Shown here: positions 45,165 to 52,630 of the stretch, piece by piece
Numbering within the stretch: the stretch's first letter is position 1
Layout of the letters: every line of letters starts with the position of its first letter
Assembly: GCA_030602715.1 (NCBI GenBank)
Contig: JAUVZD010000005.1
Span: 62,001 to 126,000 of the forward strand
Direction: 5' to 3'
DNA: 64,000 nt
DNA from: Candidatus Coatesiibacteriota bacterium
GTDB lineage: Bacteria > RBG-13-66-14 > B26-G2 > JAUVZD01
Position numbers and translations under genes: made by a program
Notes under the pieces: model-generated
Database searches by the model: none
The model's input: only the letters and a program-made list of their open reading frames with translations
Told to the model about the DNA's origin: nothing

Positions 45165-46334
45165 ATGCCAGTAGTCTATTTTGACAATAATGCCACCACT
45201 CCCCTTGACCGGCGGGTGCTGGAGGCGATGATGCCCTATCTGACCGAGCGTTACGCCAACCCCAACAGTATCTATTCCATCGCCAAGGAGGTGCGCCAGG
45301 GGGTGGAGGAGGCTCGGCAGAAGACCGCTTCCGCTTTGGGTTGTGACGAGAGCGAGATAATATTCACTGCCGGGGGAAGCGAGAGCAACAACACCGTGAT
45401 TAAGGGCGTGTGGGCTCAGAATAAGGGTAAAGGGCACATCATCACCAGCTCAATAGAGCACCCGGCGGTGCTTGAGGTCTGTCAGTGGCTGGAGAAGCAG
45501 GGCGCCTCGGTCACCTATCTGCCGGTGGATGAATACGGTATGGTGCATCCTGAGGAGCTTGCCAAGGCACTCCGTGATGATACCGTCCTGGTCAGCGTTA
45601 TGTTTGCCAATAACGAAAGTGGAACCATAAATCCTGTTGAGGAGATGGGTGGAATGTGCAGGGAGAAGGGGGTGCCCTTCCACACCGATGCGGTGCAAGC
45701 TGTGGGAAAACTCCCCATCAACCTGGAAAAAACGCCCATGGACTTTCTCTCCCTCTCTGCCCACAAGCTCAATGGACCCAAGGGCGTGGGGGCTCTATAC
45801 GCTCGTAAGGGACAACGATTCGTCCCCCTGATTCAGGGTGGTCATCAGGAGAGGAATCGGCGGTCGGGAACCGAGAATACCGCCGGCATCATCGGGCTGG
45901 GGGAGGCGTTACGCATAGCGATAGAGGAACAGAAGCAGGAGAAAGCCGAGCTCACCCGACTGCGGGATATGCTCCACGATGGCGTGATGGAGAGTATCAA
46001 GGATGTTACTCTGTTCGGTCATCCCAAGAAACGCCTGCCGGGCACCTGCACCCTGGCTTTCAAATATCTGGAGGGGGAATCCATCCTGCTCTCCCTGGAT
46101 ATGGAGGAAATCTGCGCCTCCACCGGTTCAGCCTGTTCCTCCGGCTCGCTTGAGCCCAGCCATGTCTATCTGGCTATGGGTTATAGCCACGAGGAAGCTC
46201 AGGGGGCGGTGCGCTTCTCGCTGGGGAGATTTAACACTCAGAAGGATGTGGAGTATGTGTTGGAGAAGCTCCCGCCCATCATCAAACGCCTGAGGGAGCT
46301 ATCCCCGCTGACCCCAAAAGGATATATCTCCTAG
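45165..46334 (+). CDS. nifS: Cysteine desulfurase (NifS/IscS type)
   Basis: A 389-residue PLP enzyme that takes sulfur from cysteine for iron-sulfur clusters and thiolation. It starts YFDNNATTPLDRRV; the PLP lysine lies in SLSAHKLNGPKG near residue 204 and the catalytic cysteine in STGSACSSGS near 325. This short active-site loop is that of group I (NifS/IscS) enzymes. No scaffold gene (nifU or iscU) follows; the next two genes are small membrane-associated proteins. GAGGAG lies about 12 bases upstream of the ATG. Confidence 0.94.
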   Translation: MPVVYFDNNATTPLDRRVLEAMMPYLTERYANPNSIYSIAKEVRQGVEEARQKTASALGCDESEIIFTAGGSESNNTVIKGVWAQNKGKGHIITSSIEHPAVLEVCQWLEKQGASVTYLPVDEYGMVHPEELAKALRDDTVLVSVMFANNESGTINPVEEMGGMCREKGVPFHTDAVQAVGKLPINLEKTPMDFLSLSAHKLNGPKGVGALYARKGQRFVPLIQGGHQERNRRSGTENTAGIIGLGEALRIAIEEQKQEKAELTRLRDMLHDGVMESIKDVTLFGHPKKRLPGTCTLAFKYLEGESILLSLDMEEICASTGSACSSGSLEPSHVYLAMGYSHEEAQGAVRFSLGRFNTQKDVEYVLEKLPPIIKRLRELSPLTPKGYIS

Positions 46335-46346
46335 GAGGTGGATGGT

Positions 46347-46811
46347 TTGAATCTGGTGATAATGATAACGCTTTCAGTTATCGCCGCCTGTTTTATAGTC
46401 GCTCTCATATTTCTCATCCCTCTGCTGATTGAGGCTCGGCGGGCGTCCCACAATATCTCCCAGTTGGCAAAGATGGGGACTGAGGAACTTACCCCAATTA
46501 TTAAGGAGATGCGGGAAGCCACCTGGGAGATAAAGATGATAGCCAAGGATATCAGAGGGGGGGTCAGCGCCACCACCGCCCTGTGGGAGACGGTCAGGGG
46601 AATCACCGAGAGGCTCACCCACCTGGGTAAAACTCTGGGAGATACCACCGGCAGGGTGATGACCATCACCACGGCGGCGATCGGCGTGGGCAAGCTGATA
46701 TGGAACTTCATCGTGGAGATGCGCCGCAGGCGGGCTGAGTCTGTGGATATGGAGGAGGTAAGCGAGCCCTCTCATCCTCAACCGATGAGGGAAGATAGAA
46801 CCGAAGAATAG
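46347..46811 (+). CDS. DUF948-like membrane protein
   Basis: A 154-residue protein with one N-terminal transmembrane helix (about residues 3-28) and a helical coiled-coil-like region, the layout of DUF948 proteins. AGGAGG lies eight bases before the TTG at 46347; a GTG three codons earlier overlaps that ribosome-binding site. Residues about 85-120 are hydrophobic to amphipathic. It precedes a YtxH-like protein, a pairing often seen in Gram-positive and other bacteria. Confidence 0.75.
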   Translation: MNLVIMITLSVIAACFIVALIFLIPLLIEARRASHNISQLAKMGTEELTPIIKEMREATWEIKMIAKDIRGGVSATTALWETVRGITERLTHLGKTLGDTTGRVMTITTAAIGVGKLIWNFIVEMRRRRAESVDMEEVSEPSHPQPMREDRTEE

Positions 46812-46856
46812 GATGGGTTGATTTTTAAGATTGCATAGGTAGAAGGAGGATTGACC

Positions 46857-47132
46857 ATGGCAGATAGAACTGATGGTTCGGGTGTTCTGATGGCTTTCCT
46901 GCTGGGTGGAATTATCGGGGCTGGATTGGCTCTGCTCTTTGCCCCCCAGAGCGGGAAGCGCACCCGGGAGGACATAAAGGAGTTCACCGAGAAGACCACC
47001 GACACTGTAAGGGATATCTCTGAGAAAGCAACAAAGGAGATAGGGGAACTCTATGAGAAGGGCAGGGGGCTGGTGGAGGAGCGTGTGCCCAAAAAGGAGG
47101 AGAAGGAAGCCAAGGGAAAGACCAAGAAGTAG
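46857..47132 (+). CDS. YtxH domain protein
   Basis: A 91-residue protein. A short hydrophobic helix with GALLLGGIIGAGLALLFAP-like text (here MAFLLGGIIGAGLALLFAP) is followed by SGKRTREDIKE, the standard YtxH/DUF948-partner signature, and a Lys/Glu-rich tail. AAGGAGGA precedes the ATG. YtxH proteins have been linked to stress responses; the role here is open. Confidence 0.85.
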   Translation: MADRTDGSGVLMAFLLGGIIGAGLALLFAPQSGKRTREDIKEFTEKTTDTVRDISEKATKEIGELYEKGRGLVEERVPKKEEKEAKGKTKK

Positions 47133-47153
47133 CAATTGTGTCTTGAGGATGCG

Positions 47154-47192
47154 AAAAGCCGTCCCCCACCAGAGGCGGGGGACGGCTTTTTA
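47154..47192. terminator. Strong bidirectional terminator
   Basis: AAAAGCCGTCCCCC pairs with GGGGGACGGCTTTTT around a 9-base loop. A-rich and T-rich flanks let it act for the plus-strand operon and the minus-strand sbcC-like gene. Confidence 0.92.
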
Positions 47193-47208
47193 TGCTTTTT
47201 TCTGCCCC

Positions 47209-49248
47209 TTACAATTTAAGCTTTATCAGTCTCCCCCAATCGTCGTGGTAATCGTGGCAGGTGAAGAGGAGCACCTGGTAATCCCTGGATAGCTGCTCAA
47301 GGATGCTTCGGGTGGCTTCTCGCCGGACGGGGTCAAAGTTGACGGTGATATCGTCCAGGATGAGCGGGGGGCGCACGCCGGCGGTGAGGTAGCGCACCAA
47401 ACCCAGGCGAGCCACCAGATAGAACTGGTCCTGAGTGGCAGTGGACAGCTTCTCTATTGGTACCATCTCACCGCTCTCCGGTGCCAGGGCGGTTATGGAG
47501 AGGGTGTCCGCATCCATCTTTACCTCACGGTATCTTCCGGCGGTGATGGTGGAGATGTATTTGGAGAGTTCCTCCTCTATCATGGGGACGGCAGAGGCTA
47601 AGACCTCCTGGTGGGCTTGGCGCAGAAGCTCTTCGGTCCCTATCAGCACCTCACAGCGGTGGTGGTAATATGCTCCCCACTCCTCAAGCCTCTCCCGCTC
47701 CTCCTCCAGAGCGGTCAACTGCTCTGGGTCGGCTTGGGAGGCAAGGAGAGCATAGTCAATTTCTTTCAGCTCATCATTCAATTCATCGGCCTCACCATCC
47801 AGCTTGGTAACTTCTTTTTCCCGCCGCTCAAGCTCCTCGGCGAACTGGGGGGAGGCTAGGTCCTCAGCGAAGGCATAAGGGAGAAGGCCCTCTTTCTCCT
47901 GTAAGACCGAAGAATAGCGAATGTTTATATGTTTTTTTTCATTATCCAATCCCGCGCTGTCTCTATCACCGACAGAGCCATCTAAGCGGGCTCGCTCCTT
48001 TTCTAAGTCAGATTCTAGATTTTTCCTTTTTTTGAATTTCTCCTCTACTTCGGCGAAATCAGCTACTCCTAACCCCATTAAAGCCGTCTCCAGGTCCTTT
48101 TGCACAATATCCTTTTTTGCTAACCCGCCCGGCACTTTCCGTCCCAATAAAAATATAATTCCTCCTATAACTGCCATAATCGCTCCGGAGATAACCAAAG
48201 TAATTTGGGGAATATCGTATATAGACAGGTAACCCCAGACCGCCCCGGCTAATGATGCTGTTAAACCAAACCCACCTAGAATTGCCCCCAGAATTCTCAC
48301 TATGATAGGGGCTTTGACCGGGGAGGCGGCGATATGCGACCAATTTTCATAAGTCTTTTTAATATTTTCCCATTCAACCTCGGTTATGGGGGGCAGTTCG
48401 CCCAGCTCATCCTCCAGCTTTTTGATTTCTCCCCGGCATGTGAGAGCTTTCTCCAGACGGTCATTTTCGTCGGCGAGTTTTGTCAGTTCGCCGGTTATCT
48501 CCTGGAGGCGGAGGTTTTTCTGCAATACATCTTTTTTAGGGTCGAAAATTTCCTTCAGTTCGGCTAACTTTACTTCATTATCCACTTTTAACTTTCGTTT
48601 ATTCAGGATATCTTGTACCTGTGGGGTAAATCTGGCTATCTCCTCCTCCAACCGACTAAGTGTTCTTTGAGCGTCATCTAAACGCTTGGCTGGGCCGGAA
48701 GCGTCCTTTGCTCTGCTGGTGGCTTCGGAGTGTAAGCCAGCCAAAATCCCCTCCATATCTACTCCCGCCTGTCCCCCGCCCACATTCCTCAGGCGCTCGG
48801 TTACACTTCCACCTTTTTTAAAATCGTCGGAAAGCTCACCCTGGCGCACGCAGGCGGTGCTCAGGAAGAAGTCCTCATCGGGACATCCAGTCAGCTCCGT
48901 CACTCGCTTATTGATTGCATCGGGATTTGATAGCTCTTTCCCCCCACCAGCCAATCTTCCCAAGCCCCTGCCGAACTCCTTCTCCAACAGATATTCCTCT
49001 CCCCGCTCATCCTGTAATGTCAGCGCAAGACGGAAGCCCTTTTCCTTGCCCCAAGTGGTCAAGGAGAGGACTTCCTGTGCTCCGGTGTTATGTTTTTTAA
49101 AGAAAGCGCAGACGATGGCGGAAAGTATGGTGGATTTACCGGATTCGTTGGGTCCCTTGATGACATTCAGCCCCTCACTAAATTCAATTGTGCTTTCCTT
49201 GGCGAAGCGACCGAAACCTTCCAGGGAGAGTTTACGCAGGCGCATCAC
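47209..49248 (-). CDS. yhaN: SbcC/Rad50-like ATPase with membrane segment (YhaN type)
   Basis: A 679-residue SMC-like ATPase. Walker A KGPNESGKST is at about residues 33-42; the signature region LSTATQDQFYLVARLG and Walker B LILDDITVNFD lie near the C-terminus. Between two coiled-coil arms there are two transmembrane helices (about residues 310-370), instead of the long arm and zinc hook of Rad50. That arrangement is known from Bacillus YhaN. The start overlaps the partner nuclease gene by four bases. A DNA-end-processing complex tethered to the membrane is inferred. Confidence 0.9.
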   Translation of the reverse strand: MMRLRKLSLEGFGRFAKESTIEFSEGLNVIKGPNESGKSTILSAIVCAFFKKHNTGAQEVLSLTTWGKEKGFRLALTLQDERGEEYLLEKEFGRGLGRLAGGGKELSNPDAINKRVTELTGCPDEDFFLSTACVRQGELSDDFKKGGSVTERLRNVGGGQAGVDMEGILAGLHSEATSRAKDASGPAKRLDDAQRTLSRLEEEIARFTPQVQDILNKRKLKVDNEVKLAELKEIFDPKKDVLQKNLRLQEITGELTKLADENDRLEKALTCRGEIKKLEDELGELPPITEVEWENIKKTYENWSHIAASPVKAPIIVRILGAILGGFGLTASLAGAVWGYLSIYDIPQITLVISGAIMAVIGGIIFLLGRKVPGGLAKKDIVQKDLETALMGLGVADFAEVEEKFKKRKNLESDLEKERARLDGSVGDRDSAGLDNEKKHINIRYSSVLQEKEGLLPYAFAEDLASPQFAEELERREKEVTKLDGEADELNDELKEIDYALLASQADPEQLTALEEERERLEEWGAYYHHRCEVLIGTEELLRQAHQEVLASAVPMIEEELSKYISTITAGRYREVKMDADTLSITALAPESGEMVPIEKLSTATQDQFYLVARLGLVRYLTAGVRPPLILDDITVNFDPVRREATRSILEQLSRDYQVLLFTCHDYHDDWGRLIKLKL

Positions 49249-50354
49249 TCACCGCCCCCTTTGCCCAGCCGGCTCAGTCCTTCTCGTAGTATTTCGCCGA
49301 GTAGGGCTCGCTCTTTATCATCGCTTGCCTCATCCATCCGCTCGGCGACCAGGCGGGCGAAGACGCCTGCGGTGGTGCGCTCGCCGAAATCGGCAGGTGA
49401 GAACTCCTCCGGCGGGCTGGTGTGGTCAATGATGTCCAGGTGGAGGAAACTGGAGGAATATTCGGCTAAAAACTCCTCTCGGTTGAGGGTGAAGTTGGGG
49501 CTGGTTGTCCCGCTTAGTTCTATTATTAAGATAAGTTGGGGGTCTCCTCGCTCCGCCACCAGGGAGTGGATTTCCGCCGACTCGGTCAGCGGTTCTATTT
49601 GCAGGGGGAGGGTCTCTACTTGTAGAATGCCCACCCTCTCCTTGCGGTAGTTGAGTTTTTTGTTCTCCAAAGAAAATTCGCCCACCACCGCCCAGCCGGT
49701 ATCGTGGTGGTCCCTCCTCGTTGGCTCCAATGCGCCGGGATATATCGCCGGTGGTCTGTCGTTCATTTGCTGATAGCTGTGCCAGTGCCCCAGGGCGATG
49801 TAGTCAAATCCGCTTCGGGCTATATCCTCAGTATGAATGAGCATGGCGTCCTCTGTAACTTGCCCCACCACCGAGCCGTGAGCCACGGCTATATTCAGAG
49901 CCGCCTGGGGATTGGGCGAAAGGCCCTCAAGGGCGTTTTCATTGCTCTTGGTTTTGGTCTGAGCCCTGCCGCAGACGAATACCCCGCCGGGCAGGTCGTC
50001 AAACAGGAAGGAGGGGTTTTGGGGGGTGATGATGTGGGTGTTCTCGGGAAGTTTCAGTTGGTGGTATGGCGATGAGCTGTCATAAGCGTCGTGGGTGCCG
50101 GGCAGTAGCACCACCCGCATCCCGGCGGAGGTCAGGTCGCTCAGAGCTCTGTCCACCAGATTGGAGGTGGCGGGGGAAATTCTGGGGGAATCAAAGAGGT
50201 CGCCAGCGACTATAAATAGGTCAGTTCCTTCATCTATTGCCAATCCCACCAGACGCTGGAAGGATTCGGCGATATAACGGCGCACCTTTGTCCCCCCGAA
50301 CTCGCTTTTGGTGCCCAGGTGGATGTCGGCGCAGTGTAGGAATTTTATGCTCAC
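49245..50354 (-). CDS. yhaO: SbcD/Mre11-like nuclease (YhaO type)
   Basis: A 369-residue metallophosphoesterase. Motifs in order are CADIHLGTK, VAGDLFDS, PGTHDAYD (T replaces the usual N of GNHD), AHGSVVG and LGHWHSYQ, giving the two-metal site of Mre11/SbcD. The C-terminal half is less conserved. It lies upstream of and overlaps the YhaN-type ATPase gene by four bases, so they form one complex as in SbcCD. Confidence 0.92.
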   Translation of the reverse strand: MSIKFLHCADIHLGTKSEFGGTKVRRYIAESFQRLVGLAIDEGTDLFIVAGDLFDSPRISPATSNLVDRALSDLTSAGMRVVLLPGTHDAYDSSSPYHQLKLPENTHIITPQNPSFLFDDLPGGVFVCGRAQTKTKSNENALEGLSPNPQAALNIAVAHGSVVGQVTEDAMLIHTEDIARSGFDYIALGHWHSYQQMNDRPPAIYPGALEPTRRDHHDTGWAVVGEFSLENKKLNYRKERVGILQVETLPLQIEPLTESAEIHSLVAERGDPQLILIIELSGTTSPNFTLNREEFLAEYSSSFLHLDIIDHTSPPEEFSPADFGERTTAGVFARLVAERMDEASDDKERALLGEILREGLSRLGKGGGE

Positions 50355-50369
50355 GGTTTCAGTGGTAGT

Positions 50370-51065
50370 TTATTGAATTTCAATACGATAGATATAACCG
50401 CTGCTCCAGGAGCAGTTTATCAGGTAGGTGCCGTCAAATGCCAGCCCCTCTGGGTTCTCGGCTGGGGCGTCAAAGGAATCCAGCACGGTGCCGTCTGCAG
50501 GGTTGACCTTGTATATTTTATTGCTCAGGAAGTCAGCCACCCACAGATTACTTCCGTCGTAGGCGATTCCCTCCGGATAACCGTAGGGGGCGTCAAACTC
50601 TTTAATGACCGTTCCTGTCGCCGGGTCTATCTGATAGAGCTTGTCATCTTCGGTGTCTCCGCACCACAGATATTGACCGTCGTAAGCCATGCCCACCGGT
50701 CGGGGTCCGGGGGAGGGGAACTGCATGAGGATGGTGCCGTCACTGGGATCCATCTTGTAGATGATTGCATCATACCAGTCGCAGGACCACAGTCCATCAT
50801 CAAAGTAAGCTAAATCTTCAATGTGTTCGGTAGGGGCGTCGTAGGAGGCGAGCACACTACCGTTTGCGTAATCCAGTTTATAAACTTTGGGTTGGGCATC
50901 CTTGAACCAGGCGGTGTGCCACAGGTAGGTGCCGTCGTATTCCAGTCCCACCGCAAGCTCACCCGGTGAGGGGTAGAGGAGGATGTAGGAGTAGAGCGGT
51001 AAGTCACAGCTGATGAGCGGTGTAATCAGGAGTAGTGTGATAATGATTAAGGGAAAAGTTTTCAT
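50370..51065 (-). CDS. Beta-propeller lipoprotein
   Basis: A 231-residue lipoprotein with lipobox PLISC near residue 20. The mature part has five repeats such as AYDGQYLWCGDTEDDKLYQID and AYDGSNLWVADFLSNKIYKVN, each 40-43 residues, like glutaminyl-cyclase-type or NHL propellers. The ATG at 51065 has GGAAAGG about eight bases upstream; an upstream in-frame extension lacks a signal peptide. Function is unknown. It ends 15 bases before the SbcD-like gene. Confidence 0.75.
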   Translation of the reverse strand: MKTFPLIIITLLLITPLISCDLPLYSYILLYPSPGELAVGLEYDGTYLWHTAWFKDAQPKVYKLDYANGSVLASYDAPTEHIEDLAYFDDGLWSCDWYDAIIYKMDPSDGTILMQFPSPGPRPVGMAYDGQYLWCGDTEDDKLYQIDPATGTVIKEFDAPYGYPEGIAYDGSNLWVADFLSNKIYKVNPADGTVLDSFDAPAENPEGLAFDGTYLINCSWSSGYIYRIEIQ

Positions 51066-51166
51066 CTTGGTTTCCTTTCCTGGATTGTGGGGTATAATAA
51101 TTAAACCCTGTGGGGATTTTTCATGGATAATTCTCACTTATAATAACATAGATAAGGCAAAATGGA

Positions 51167-51195
51167 TTGACAAAATTATTTGCTTATGATAGGAT
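51167..51195 (+). promoter_or_regulatory. rnpB promoter
   Basis: A perfect TTGACA (51167) and TAGGAT (51190) with a 17-base spacer, ending about 8 bases before the RNA 5' end. Confidence 0.8.
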
Positions 51196-51202
51196 AGTTA
51201 TG

Positions 51203-51613
51203 TTGGAGGTGGTCGGGCGACCGCGCTTGCCCCATTTTGGGGCGGTGAGGAAAGTCCGAACTCCACAGGGCAGGGTGCTGGGTAATACCCAGGGGGGGCG
51301 ACCCCATGGAAAGTGCCGCAGAAACTACACCGCCTAAGCCGGGGTATCCCGGCCGGTAAGGGTGAAATGGTGAGGTAAGAGCTCACCGGTGGGCGGGGTG
51401 ACCCGCTCAGCCGGGCAAACCCCACCCGGAGCAATGCCAAACAGGGCTGAGCCGTAAGGACCGGATGACCCGTCCGGCGGTCGCAAGTCCCGAAGCCCGG
51501 GTAGGCTGCAAAGAGGAGGGGGGAGACCCCATCCCAAGACGAATGGTCGTCGGCGGTTTCCTCAGAGGGGGTAAGAGGCGCCGCTCACAGAATTCGGCTT
51601 ATGACTACCTCCA
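51203..51613 (+). ncRNA. rnpB: RNase P RNA, bacterial class A
   Basis: The catalytic RNA that matures tRNA 5' ends. Conserved blocks are clear: GAGGAAAGTCCGAACTCC near the 5' end, GCCGCAGAAACTACACC, AGGGTGAAATGGTGAGGTAA in the core, and ACAGAATTCGGCTTATGA at the 3' end. The terminal P1 stem is formed by GGAGGT at 51205 and ACCTCC at 51607. The length of about 410 bases is normal for type A. It has its own promoter and a strong hairpin after it. Confidence 0.95.
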
Positions 51614-51647
51614 TCCCCCACATCTAAATGCTATATATGTGACCTAA

Positions 51648-51685
51648 TGTGGCTAGACATTCATGTCTAGCCACACCTGGTTTTT
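51648..51685 (+). terminator. Perfect palindrome and T-tract after rnpB
   Basis: A 13-base-pair perfect inverted repeat (arms TGTGGCTAGACAT, 51648-51660 and 51663-51675) is followed by CCTGG and five T residues. It probably stops rnpB transcription, although the gap to the T-tract is long; it may also be a dispersed palindromic element. Confidence 0.65.
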
Positions 51686-52250
51686 AGGTGAAGAACCTTC
51701 CCGTCTCAACGATTGCCAAGACCAATACCGCCAGACAGACGACCGCCCAGGTCCAGCGGAACCATCCGCTGCTGGTGCGGAATCGCTTGCTTACGGTGAT
51801 GAAATAATAGATGCCGAAGCCGATGGCTACAGTGAATAATAATAAGCCCAGATTGATCAGTATGAGCACCGCAGGCGATGTCCTGAATACCATGGCGAAG
51901 TTGATGAAGATGGCGCACCTCAAACCTATCGCCGCTCCACAGCCCACCCCCAGGCTCATATCCACCATCTCCAGTTTAGCGGAGAACAGCCTGGCGCCTT
52001 TGAGGATGGCTAATACCCCCAGGGCTACCCCCGCTGGTACGAGCACCAGCAGGGCGTTTATTGCCGAGGACCTGCCGATATATTGGAATATATCGGAGGG
52101 GTGGAGGAATAGATAGGCACGAAGGAAGGCGACAAAGCAGAGTTCCAGAATGGCTAATGCCACGCAAGCCTGCCATCCTCCCACAAAAAAATGAACTCCA
52201 CCTGAAAATATCTCTTTGCCGCTCAGGCTTGGGTTTTTTTTCTTTCTCAT
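51684..52250 (-). CDS. Small polytopic membrane protein
   Basis: A 188-residue protein with about five predicted transmembrane segments (near residues 20-45, 60-82, 105-125, 128-150 and 165-185). No family is recognised. It is flanked by rnpB and tRNA-Val, and nothing in the neighbourhood suggests a substrate. The reading frame is clean and the composition matches the flanks. Confidence 0.65.
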   Translation of the reverse strand: MRKKKNPSLSGKEIFSGGVHFFVGGWQACVALAILELCFVAFLRAYLFLHPSDIFQYIGRSSAINALLVLVPAGVALGVLAILKGARLFSAKLEMVDMSLGVGCGAAIGLRCAIFINFAMVFRTSPAVLILINLGLLLFTVAIGFGIYYFITVSKRFRTSSGWFRWTWAVVCLAVLVLAIVETGRFFT

Positions 52251-52339
52251 GACCTTTTATGTGTGGTCAAAAAAACAACCCGGTGTCTCTTTTAGGTGGG
52301 CTACCTGGAGCTATACTATCATCGGTCTCTTTATGTAAA

Positions 52340-52361
52340 GTCCCCCGTTTGTTACGGGGGC
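52340..52361 (-). terminator. Hairpin after tRNA-Val
   Basis: CCCCCGT and ACGGGGG (minus strand, loop AACAA) lie just after the tRNA 3' end. The following stretch is only mildly T-rich, so the terminator is weak or assisted. Confidence 0.5.
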
Positions 52362-52369
52362 AATGATTC

Positions 52370-52445
52370 TGGTGGGCAGAACAGGATTTGAACCTGCGAC
52401 CTCCTGCTTGTAAGGCAGGCGCTCTCCCATCTGAGCTATCCGCCC
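52370..52445 (-). tRNA. tRNA-Val (anticodon UAC)
   Basis: On the minus strand the gene starts GGGCGGATAGCTCAG and folds into a full cloverleaf with a 7-base-pair acceptor stem (one G-U), an anticodon stem CCTGC/GCAGG around the loop CTTACAA, and a T arm with GGTTCAAATCC. The CCA end is encoded. The anticodon TAC reads valine codons. Confidence 0.96.
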
Positions 52446-52457
52446 GGTGTCAACGGG

Positions 52458-52486
52458 AAGATAACATTATGTGGAGGAGTTGTCAA
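52458..52486 (-). promoter_or_regulatory. tRNA-Val promoter
   Basis: A perfect TTGACA (52486-52481) and TATCTT (52463-52458) on the minus strand are 17 bases apart and end 12 bases before the tRNA. Confidence 0.8.
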
Positions 52487-52546
52487 GGGTTATCACCATC
52501 ATAGTATTCAAAACATTTTTTCTATAATTAGGGGAAAAAACTATAG

Positions 52547-52573
52547 TTGAAATAGAAAAGGATATGGTATAAT
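52547..52573 (+). promoter_or_regulatory. Possible promoter of the T9SS-type gene
   Basis: TTGAAA (52547) and a perfect TATAAT (52568) with a short 15-base spacer, about 58 bases before the start codon. Confidence 0.45.
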
Positions 52574-52630
52574 TATATTAGGAGTATATAATTGTAGCGT
52601 AGTTAGTCAAATAATTTAGGAGGTGGGGAG

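Noticed and set aside
46374-47135. Minus-strand open frame of 253 codons
   Set aside because: It is antisense to the DUF948-like and YtxH-like genes, which have good ribosome-binding sites and membrane helices.
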